Source: a virus. From it: a stretch of 23,503 bases of DNA. The position numbers were made by a program, and so were the translations under genes. The stretch lies in the IMG/VR virus record IMGVR_UViG_3300025086_000251, positions 1 through 23,503 of that record; one strand, 5' to 3'. The notes under the pieces are model-generated. The model searched no databases. It was not told where the DNA came from and saw nothing but the letters and a program-made list of their open reading frames with translations. Of this stretch, positions 1 to 10,800 are shown in pieces; positions within the stretch are counted from its first letter, which is position 1, and each line of letters starts with the position of its first letter.

Positions 1-11
1 TTGCTGAAATA

Positions 12-461
12 ATGAGTAAACGAAGTAAAGTAACAGATATATATGGTACTGGCACAGACGCTACAAGATGGTCTAAAAAACTTATAAAACAATCTGATGA
101 TAGTACAAAGTTTTGGGGTAAAGATAATGATTGGGATATTGGTGGATCATCCAAGGGCCATACTTTACCAGAAGGACAAGAGGTTTATCTTAAAGGAACT
201 GACTGGACTGATAACGAGTCTATGTTGGTTGCAGCAATGAAACAGCCTTTAACAGAATTAACTAACACATACACAGGTACAAGTGATTTATTCTTACAAA
301 AAGATGGAGATGGTCAAATGTGGCTTGGTGAAGACGACCCACTAGAGAATGATTGGGTTAGACTACAATTAGGATCTAAAGGTCCTGAAGTATTAATTGA
401 AGATGAATGGATTCCTATTGGGGAAGCTATAGATGATTTACATAATGAATTTGGCTCATAA
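12..461 (+). CDS. Hypothetical protein, probably virion-associated
   Basis: I do not recognise the family. The 149-residue product has no cysteine, seven tryptophans (20, 35, 41, 65, 104, 115, 133) and an acidic C-terminal half ending in IDDLHNEFGS. It has a basic N-terminus and no signal peptide or membrane segment. The ATG at 12 is taken as the start; the bases before it are too few to judge a ribosome site. Only 9 nt separate its stop from the next gene, which has a strong Shine-Dalgarno, so the two are co-transcribed with the giant protein downstream. Position ahead of probable ejected proteins suggests a structural or virion-assembly role, but this rests on context alone. Confidence 0.7.
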   Translation: MSKRSKVTDIYGTGTDATRWSKKLIKQSDDSTKFWGKDNDWDIGGSSKGHTLPEGQEVYLKGTDWTDNESMLVAAMKQPLTELTNTYTGTSDLFLQKDGDGQMWLGEDDPLENDWVRLQLGSKGPEVLIEDEWIPIGEAIDDLHNEFGS

Positions 462-470
462 GGAGATATA

Positions 471-1868
471 ATGGCAGGTACTGGAATACAATTCGGAGGT
501 GGTCAACAAGAGATGATTACCCCTCAAGAAAGACAATTAAAAAACGAACGTACCAGAGTTTCTAGTATGATTAAGGATTTTGAATTAAATCCTAAAAATT
601 ATACTCCTCAAATGATTGCGTCTTTAGAGCGTATGGCTTCACAATATGGAGTAACATTTAATAGGCCTAGAACTACTGATACAGCTGGTATAGCTGCAAA
701 AACAGGTGCGTTTTTAGGTGGTGTGGTCGATTCAGTATTACTTGATTTTATACCTGACTCATGGTATTCATCTGATAGAACTAATTCAGCCAAGAATTGG
801 GGTAAAGGTGTCGGTACTGTAGGATCTATTGGTCTTACATTAGGAGGAGCCGCTGCCGCTAGAGGTGCATTAGTTGCAGGTAAAGCAGGAGCTAAAGCTA
901 TAGCAAATAAACAAGCAGCTAGAATAGCAGGTAGAACTAAAACTTTAAAAGGCCAGCCAGCTAAACCATTTACAGAAAAAGTTCCTGGTAACTCAGCTCA
1001 AAGAAGAAAAGCTAAAAGAGAATTTGATAGACAGCCTGAAAATAAAGGTACTCCAGATAGACAATATTCAAATATAGAAGACGCTCCTGGTAAAGTGGGA
1101 AAACAATTTGATAATGTTGACCCAGAAACTATAAGAAATGTTGCAGAAAATTTAGGAGAAGGGGCTACTAAAGCAGGTGAGGCTTTAGGTTTAGGTAGTG
1201 CTCCTGGGGCATTAGCAAACTATGCTAAGAATAATATAACAAAAGGTTTAAGAGATATAGGCCAGGCAAGTGGTTGGAAGTTTGCTCAAAAACAATTAAC
1301 AGATGACATTATAGGCGCGGTAAATGGAGTAGGTGGAAAAACAGTTGGTAATGTAACTGAACTTATTGGAAACCATAAACTAACTCCTGAGCAAATAAAA
1401 GAGATAAGTAAAGCAATTACTAATAAGTATGGTACAAAATCTGTAGGTAAAACATTATTAGCTGAAGTTAAGGGTTCTGGTGCGAGCTTTACATCTGCTT
1501 CTTCTGATGAAATATTAAAGTTTGTTGATGCTATTGGGAATAAGAGTAAAATTACTACTACTAACTTAGAAAGCATTAAAACAACATCTAAACTTTCTGC
1601 TAAGAAGATTAAAGAAATTGCTGAAGAATTGAAGAAGAGTGAAATAGATAACTTAACTGATGCTAAGAAATTCTTAATCAATTCAACTAAAACACCAGAA
1701 GTCAATTACTTAGAATTAGCTAAGAATACAGACTTATTAAAAGGTGCCGCAGCTGCTGGAGCATCTGTACAACCTATAACAGGAGCCTTTGGTTTGACTG
1801 GAGGCTTGACTCGAGGTAGAGATGAACAGATTGATGATATGTACGATCCTTTAAACGTACAAGGTTAA
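471..1868 (+). CDS. Putative internal/ejected virion protein, Gly/Ala-rich
   Basis: A 465-residue protein with no cysteine, family not recognised. AAGGAG lies 6 nt before the ATG. Seen in the sequence: a charged Gln-rich N-terminus; a hydrophobic Gly-rich stretch at about residues 76-92; a second, longer Gly/Ala stretch at about 112-147 (VGTVGSIGLTLGGAAAARGA); a Lys-rich middle; and a third Ala/Gly hydrophobic patch near 423-445 (KGAAAAGASVQPITGAFG). Alternation of charged helical regions with small-residue membrane-like segments is common in phage proteins stored inside the virion and ejected into the cell envelope. It is followed 12 nt later by the giant polymerase-like protein, consistent with co-packaging. 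Function is inferred from composition and context. Confidence 0.75.
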   Translation: MAGTGIQFGGGQQEMITPQERQLKNERTRVSSMIKDFELNPKNYTPQMIASLERMASQYGVTFNRPRTTDTAGIAAKTGAFLGGVVDSVLLDFIPDSWYSSDRTNSAKNWGKGVGTVGSIGLTLGGAAAARGALVAGKAGAKAIANKQAARIAGRTKTLKGQPAKPFTEKVPGNSAQRRKAKREFDRQPENKGTPDRQYSNIEDAPGKVGKQFDNVDPETIRNVAENLGEGATKAGEALGLGSAPGALANYAKNNITKGLRDIGQASGWKFAQKQLTDDIIGAVNGVGGKTVGNVTELIGNHKLTPEQIKEISKAITNKYGTKSVGKTLLAEVKGSGASFTSASSDEILKFVDAIGNKSKITTTNLESIKTTSKLSAKKIKEIAEELKKSEIDNLTDAKKFLINSTKTPEVNYLELAKNTDLLKGAAAAGASVQPITGAFGLTGGLTRGRDEQIDDMYDPLNVQG

Positions 1869-1880
1869 AATGGAGTATAA

Positions 1881-4800
1881 ATGGACGAACTTGATAGACT
1901 GGACCAGGTTGCTGGTTTTGACCCATTCTATGATGAAGAAGCTACAAAACGGCTTCTAGACACATATTACCAAGTTCCTCATACATTTGATGATAATTTA
2001 AAGACGCAGTTATTTGATCACGCGGCTTTTTATAATATCCCCTTAGAACAACAACAGGTTCAAAAGCCTGAAGATGATGATTTTAATCTTCTAAGAGGTA
2101 TAAAGCAAATGGGACAAGGATTTGTCTCTGGCTTTACAACATTTAATGTAGGGGAGCCTACTAACAATGAATATGAACGTATTATGCGCTCTATTGGTTC
2201 ATTAGGTGGTTTCCTTGGATACGTTCCTGCAGCTCCATTAAAAGCAATGAAAGCCTTTCAATTAGCCAATATGGCTAGAGCCCTGAAAGGTAACTCAGTC
2301 CCACTATATATATCTAGAAAAGCAACTGAACAGGCTGGTAAAGTAGCATCAGGTATACTTGATACTGCAAAGACTGCTAAAGCTGGTGCTTTTAAAGATG
2401 TAGCAACATTCTTATCAAAAGACCAGGCTAAACACGTAGCAGAGGGTGCATTTAATTTAGGTGTAGCATCTGGTGTCGGTTCTTGGCAGTATGGTATAAA
2501 TGAGGCTCTTAAATCAGTAGCATACGGTGCTACAACTGGTGGTGTATTTAGAGGTCTTTCTAATATGATAAATAAAGGGGGTATACCAAAACTTGATCAA
2601 GCGACAGGTAGGTACGTATATACGGCTTCTCAAAATGAGGATAGAATCTTACGTGCAGCAGCGTCATCATTATATGACGGACTCCAATCAACGATGCGTG
2701 GAGAAACAACGCCAGAGCAAATCTACTCATACCTCTTAGGTGCATATTTTGGTGCTAATGAAACGACTGCTGGACAAGATAGAGCAATGAAGTTTGTTAA
2801 TAAAGTTGAAAAACAGGCTCAAACAAGTGCTAAAGAATTGAAAAGATTAAATCCTGATGATGGAAAAGCTTTTACGAAGGATGCATTAGTTTATGACCCT
2901 AGGTTAGTTGATGGATATAACGATTTACCTAAAGATGTTCAAGAGTCAGTTGTCCATACTATTGCAATGAGACATGGTACTTTAGGTGCTCAAGCTGCAA
3001 TGGCAGGTAAAACTTTAGAAGGTATACAAGATGCTATTGAACTTGATATAGCTAATGTATTAATAGATGATTCTGTGAGAAAAACTCAGATAGAAAATGA
3101 AGCTGTAAAAGGTAATGTAAGAACATTAGATAAAGTTGATGCTGAAACTATTAGGCGTAATAAAGAAGAAATATTCTTAACAGAGACTGATTCACAATGG
3201 ATTAAAACAAAGAAAGGTTTGAAGCCTTTAAGTGGTCCTAAATTACAAGATAATGAATTAAAACTACCTTTAGGTGGTATGCAAGATGAAGACCTTAGAA
3301 TTAATAAAAAACTTATTAATGATTCATTAAAGCAGTTAGAGGACGATTCTCGTACTGTTGCTATTGATAAGAACCTTTTATTAGACTTTGATAATAGGGC
3401 TCCAGAGACTTCAAAGCACCTTAGACAACAAATAGTTAAACTTCAATTAAATAAAGATAAAGCTGAGCAAAGATTAGAAGCAGCTGATAAAATTAAAAGT
3501 CGTGCTGATGTAGATCATGACCCTGACGCAACAGGTGATACTGAATTTGAGTTGTCTGAAATTACTATTGAAAAGAAATCTAATGCATTTGTAGATAGGT
3601 ATTTGTCTGATTTATGGAAAAAAGATGATGCTCCTGATGTTATAGGGGGTATTAGAAAAGACGCCAGTAAAAAGGTTAGAAAAATATTAAATGATAATGT
3701 TGTATTAGATGATTATGAAGGTTTTATAAAAAAAGTAAAAGAAGAACCTAGCTTTGATACTGTATTTGGTAAAAAGGAAATTGGAGAAGAGGCTCAAGGT
3801 GAGTTAAGGCAGTTATTCTTAAGACAGGTTCAGCAAGTTAAATCTCCTCATTTATCCATACAGATACACGGCCAGGGAGGTGGTAACAGAGGTATCCAAT
3901 TAGTTGGTATGAATAAAGCTGGTAAAAATGCTGCTAATAATATTAAATCAATTGGTGAGTCTGAAAAATTAATTGAATCAGTTTATAAAAAGCTATATAA
4001 AGAAGAGACAGGTAAAGATTTTAATGATAGGTCTCTTGCGGTTATAGATCACGTTGTTAAGCAAGTTAATGGTAGAAAACAAGAAATAGCATTAAAAGAC
4101 TTAGGTAATAAGAAATGGTGGTCAGGTACTACTGCTTCTAAACCTAAATATATTAAAGATGCTGTAAATAGAACTATTGGTTCTGCTTTAAGGCAAGCTG
4201 ACGATGCAGGTTATTATTACAATGGTGGTAAAGGCGATACTGGTAAGATGTATTTGTATAAGTACCATCCAGCGATTGATAAACTTACCAATAATGATAT
4301 ATCTAAAAAAATAGCCAAGACTAAAGAGTTATTTAAAAAGAGTGATCCTGATGCAGCCGATGCTTATGAAGAGTTAAAGAAAAACTTTGTTTCTAAGTAT
4401 GTCACTACAACACGAGGTAAGAATGAGTTTAAAAGTTTTGGTACTAAAAAAGAGTTAGAAGATTATTTTGACAAATCATTCTTATCTAATATTGAATATG
4501 ATAAGGCTTTATATGGTATTGACGAGTCGAACTTAATTGACTTAGTTAAAGACCCTAAAACTGGAAAGACTAAAGAGGTTCCAATCACTTTTGAAGAGTG
4601 GTTAGCAAACAATTCTTCTATCAGAGATGCTAAAGGTTTTAATAAAAGAAATCAAATATGGCTAACAGATGGTTTTGAGCTTGATAACAATTACTTTAAA
4701 AGTGAATATAAAAGAATGGGTGGAAGAATACCTATTGAAAATGACCAGCTTAAATTTAGGTTATATGAAGACTCTGAAGTAGATGGATTAACTTCAAATG

Positions 4801-7800
4801 ACCCCGCTTTATTATATACTGAAGCATCAGATGGTCAGATATTAATTGAAAAAAGCGTCTTAGATGCTATAAACAAAGCATATGGCCATCCGTATTCAGG
4901 TCAAAATAAAGCTTTCTTAGTTGATAATGACCCTAAGCATGGTGCTTTATTAGGTAAAATGATGTTCCATAAAGCATCTGATAAAGCAAGTAAGTGGATG
5001 AGGGACAATAATATACATATGTTAGTTCCTAAGTCTGCAGCTAAAGAGTTTGGTTCTCGTAAAATTGGTAATTTAAAAGTCAATGACGATCTTACTGTAG
5101 ATTATAAAGGTGGAGAAGATTATGGTATGAATATATCTGCCATAAAAGGTTCTTTATCTGAAAAGCAGACTCAACATATGTTAGATCCACAAAAGATTCC
5201 TAAACAGCTAATGTCAAATCTAATACCTCATAGTTGGAGTGAGATTGACCAGGGGACAATTGATAATTTCTTTAAAGATATAATAGGTGAAAAGCATTTA
5301 GGGGAAACAGAGTGGAATAATAAGGTTTTAGAAACTTTAGACTCTGAAGTTATAGACCCTAGAGATGAAGCTGATATACTTAGAAATTTAGACAAGGTAG
5401 GCCTAGATGTTGTTGTAGATGCTATTAAAAACAACAATCATCCACAATTTGTAGCAAAGCTATACCAGAAAATTCTTCATTCTAATACAGATAATCTAAA
5501 ATTACAGTATGAAGAGGGTGAAATTGAGTCCCCAGAATTTAGAGAAGCTATGGCTGAGGCTAAAAATTATACTAGTGTTATAAATCGTATGATGACAGTA
5601 TATCCCGACCTTGCAATATTTCTACATAAAGACGTTAGAAATTATTTACAAGCAGCTATGAGAAACTTTGTTGTCAATAGAGTTATTAGGCCTAAGTGGG
5701 ACTACTCTGTATCAGTAAGAATGAGAGGGTATGATCCTTGGATAGCTAAAGAGCTTCCTGATATGGGAATGGATATGACTCCTGGAAGAAAAGGTATTGT
5801 TAAAGATAGAGCATATTTAAAAAGTGAGTATGGTGTTGAGAATCCAGACCAATTATTTTATCTAGATAACGCTTATGCAGACGTTGAGTATGATGTTAGT
5901 GATTTATTTGTTGGTGCTAAAAAGAACAAGAAGATGAAGCTAAAAGACATTTGGGCTCAAAGAGACAAGCCTAAAGTTAAAGAGTTCTTTAAAACTATAT
6001 CATTACGTGTGCCTATGGATAGTATATCTGGTGCTCATGAGCTAGCTTTTGCAGGCTTTACAGGTATTGATGGCCATGGAGCTATATTCCATCCAAGAAC
6101 AATGAGAGCTTTAGGTGGTGCTGACCTTGATGGTGATAAAGCATTTGTTATGTTTGGTATGAAAAAAGAGTACAGAGATATGTATCATAAAAACAAAGAT
6201 GAGTTTAAAGACCCTGATACATTAATAACACAAGATAACAAAACAGCTAACATTTCTTTAGTAGGTAAAAGTATTTTAGCAGATATGTTGAATCCTAAAG
6301 ATACACACGATGCCAGAATATTAGACTTAATAGCTAAAAATCAACCTATATCATATAGAGATTTATTTACCTTAACTAATGATGGTGGAAACAATGATTC
6401 TTATAAGTCGTTTATTAGTAAGTATACACCAGAAGCTAGAATGGATATATCTAATAAAGCGGTAACTGGTCGTGATCAATTAGGTCCTGCAGTTGTTGCT
6501 AAACAAATACTTAATGCATCTTATGACGCTATTAAAAACAATCCTGTTCAACGTTATGTTAATAAAGATGGTAAAATTTTAACTAGGGCTCAATATGATG
6601 GACTTTCTAAAACAGGTAAAAAACTATGGAAAGAAGACAATAGAGAGTCTTTAATATTTAAGTTATATGGTGATGATAATGAGTATGAAATATTCTTAGA
6701 ACCTCGTACATCAAAAGAAGAGTTAGCATTTTCAAGAGAAGTATCTAGGGCGCAGATAGCATTTGGTTCTGATCCACTTGATGAACTTGGTTTAACAGGG
6801 GCAAATCATTTTTACGACACCTTGTTCCATAGTTTATTTAAGATAGACTGGAATGGTAATGAAGGAATTAAAACACAATTTAGTCCTACATTCAATGCTA
6901 AAGGTGGAACTATAGGAACTTTTAGAAATTTCAATAGAGGTTATTTTTCAAGGAATTTCGACCAAAATAGAAGGTTCTATAATCACGAGATTAAAGAGTT
7001 TGCTGATAAGATTCAATTCTTAGAAGATAATCAAAAAGGTAATATGTTATCTAAAATGGTTGAAGTTTTACAGCCACTTGACTATTCAGATGATATAGCT
7101 GGACGTATTGACCCTGAAAAATTAAAAGATAGATATGCTGCTCATGAAAAATTAGCAGTTGAGTTGAAAGCAATTAATGATGCATTTGAAAGAACTGATA
7201 AAAAGACTCAAAAGAAAATAAGAGGGCTTTTAGGAAGAACTAGCTTTAGGTCCATTCAATCTACAGTATCTCAAAAAGTTATGGGGCAAGAGTTATATAG
7301 ACTATCTAAAAGACAAGAGTTGTCAGAAAATGAAACGATGTACAGAGATTTCTTTAAGGATTTAGGTGGTAGATGGGATTCTAACTACTTTAAAGCACAT
7401 AGCTTTCCTTGGGAGCATACATCTTATTTCAATAAGAAGGGCACCAAAGAGTTAGATCATGTTAAATATGATAGAGCAGTTGATAATGTTTGGAACTTTA
7501 GGTCTGATTCTGTAAGTAAAGTTTATAGACAAGGGACAGACTTTATTCAAAATGATGCTATGGACAGAGCCTCTGCTATACAATTAATGAAAGCTATTAA
7601 TATGGCAAGGAAGGCTGGCGTTTCTGATGAGTTTATAAATGTTGCAGCGAACTTTGTTCAAGGTATTAAAAATACAGCTAGTGCTCAAAGACAAGCATCT
7701 ATTGTTAAAAGTTTTGAAAAAGAAGGTGTCATGGATGACCAGGGTAACGATACCCGATCAATCATGAAAGTTGATGGTAATAACAAGGCTAGAGTAATTA

Positions 7801-10800
7801 ACTTGTTTACTGAGCCTAATAAAGAAGTTGATTTTCAAAACAAAGAAATTATTGATGCTAGAATTGAAGCATTTAAACAAAGAAATAAATGGCAAATGGC
7901 TGATGGTAAGACTAGAGCTTTAGGATATGAAGAATCATTCCTTGTAGATACCTTATTATTGTCTAGTTACCATAAAGGTAAAGACTTATCTAAGTTAGAT
8001 GACTATCAAAAATTACCACCTTCTATGAAAGATATAGTTGACCCTTTAATTAAAGAAATAAAACTTGGTGGTAGTGCTACTTTGTTTGAAAAAACAGGTC
8101 TTAACTCTAGTTGGGTTAATGATACGGCTGTTGCTGAGTTTCTAAGGGAATATAGCAAACAGTTTGATTATAAGGAAAATGTCAAATTCTCTGATGATAT
8201 TGATTATAATAAAGCTTTGAATGAGGATACTAAGAGTCCAGAGCTAGAAAAGATTGCTCCAAGCGATGTTTTTGAAAAAGACTATGAAGGTATTATTGAA
8301 GTCAGAGACCGTTTAAAAGATATGGGTAAAGTAAAATTAAGCGATTTCGAAAGGAAAATGGTAGATAAGCTTATAGGTCACTTAAACTATTATCATAACA
8401 GTTTGGGCAACACAAGGTCCTTAAATCAAATAGTAAGAGGGTTAACTCGTAAAAACTTTGACGCTATGGGTGTAGAGGACTATAGAGTAGTTAATCAGTT
8501 TTTTGATGATCTTAGAGCTGGTACTGTCTTTACTAAAGCAGGCGCATTAACAAAAGATAATATTGTTAAGCTAGCTAAGCGTCACTGGATGTTATTCCCT
8601 AAAACAGTATCCAGAGAAATGATGGTTAAAGATTTTGAAATATTTACCCAACAAGGTAGGTTTCAAAATTATAAAGGTGAATGGGTAAGGGGTAATGTAG
8701 GGAGGCCTACACATACTATAGAAAATATTCAGTTTGTTCTAGGTAAAGTAGAAGCATTAGCTATTAAAATGGATGAAGAAGAAAGTTCTAAGCTTGATGA
8801 GTTATTAAAAGCTGAAACTGGATATGAGTCAATTCCAGATAATATGGGACAGTTATTTTCTCAAATTGCTACTGCAAGAAAAGATTTAAGAAACTTTTTA
8901 GATACTAATTCAAACAAAGCTCCTAATTATCATGTTAATAAAAAGATTTATGAACAAAACTTAAAAGAAGCTGAAGAATTGGCTGACTTTAGTAATACTA
9001 AGGGTACAGAGTATGCCGTCAAGACAGCAACTGGTACTTGGAGAAGAAGTGGTGAAAAGGTTGTCCAGTCTATTGACAATACTATTACTAATAGAGCTAT
9101 AGAGACTTATGGATGGGTAGCTGGTAAACATTATAAGTATGATCCAGCAATAGGTAAACATGTTAGAGATTTAAGTGTAGCAGACCCTTTAGATCAGTTT
9201 GTACGATATAAAGATAAAAAGAAAACTAAAGTAGACTATTGGTTTGGTAATGAATCTTTACCAAAAATTAAAGCTGATGAGTTCCGTTCTTATATTATGG
9301 ATATAATGAAAAAAGGGGACCTGCTTGATATGGGTATTGGTTTAGATAACCTTAGAAAAATATCACGTTCTATTCAAATAGAGCAAGTTTACAAGCTAAG
9401 GGATCTAAGCACTGATGCTAAACAAAAGTCTTTATATAATGAGTTGGCTAAAAATTTAGGTAAAGCTAAGTATGGAAGAACAGGTCAGTTTAAAGCTAAG
9501 AATTATCATCCTCATTTCATTCAAAATAAAGCAGTAGCTCAAAATGCTATGGAAGCTGCAATTAAAGAGATTAATAAAAAGACTGGAATAGCTGATGAAA
9601 TAAGAGAAAAAGAGATAGCTAGAGTAATATTAAGATACAAGTCTATGACAGGTGATTGGATTGTTAATGATGTGGCCGAGAGTAATATGTTGGATGGTGC
9701 TTACAGAGAAATTGCAGAGAGAAGGAAAGGTCAACATTTAAAGCAATTAGAATCAGACCCTATATCTGGTAATATGATGTCACGTTCTATTCATTTACCA
9801 GGTTGGAACAGAGATATTGGTTCTTGGGATATATATCAAAAGAATTTAATCGATACTTTCTACAGACAAATTGGTCAAATAATTTCAAAACAGATGTTAA
9901 ATGACTTTAATGATAGAGCATCTCAAACTTGGAAGAACCCTGAGCAGGTTAAAGCATGGAATAGTTATATCTATGATTATATAACACGTGCTATGGGCTT
10001 TCCTTCCAAATTACCAGAACAATGGATGGATGGTCCAGAGGCTGATATTATGAAAGTTAAAGGGACTCCTTATGCTTGGTTTGCTGATAACCATGTTAAA
10101 GATATGATAAATAGGATACGTGGTAAATTTGGCTTTAAAGATGATCCTAAGTTGCCTGATGAAATAAAAGGTGTTGATGAAATGGATATTAGACACTGGT
10201 CTAATCTTGAAGCTAAATATCAGATGGCTACATTGCTTGCTCACCCTAAATCTGCTGCAGGTAATATATTTGGTGGTACTGTACATACTATACAATCTAC
10301 AGGTTGGAGAAATTTCTTAAATGCTAGAAGTGTTGAACATTGGAGAACACATATAGGAAATGAAGCTAGTAAATGGAAGTCTAAAGAAGATATAGAACGT
10401 TGGGCTATTAGCCATGGTGTTGTTCCTAACTTTGTACTTTATGAGGCTGGATTAAATCCAAACTTTAAATCTGGTAAATATAAAAGATTTTTAAAAGATG
10501 CTGAGCTTTTACTTAAAAAAGACCCTATGGTTAGAGATGAAAGCCTTATTAGTCTAGCTAAAAAACATCAGATTAGTGAAGCAATATTTCAAAAGGCTGC
10601 TTGGTTTATGAGAAGGCCTGAAAGAGCATTAAGGCGTGACGCTTTTGCTGCTCATTATCTACAAGCAAGAGAGCTTTATGGACATTCTAATATGGGTTTA
10701 AACGATCCATTATTAATTGAAATGGCTAAAAAAGGTGTACAGGCTACACAATTCTTATATTCTGCTCCATATAGACCAGCATTTAGTGCAACAGCACTAG

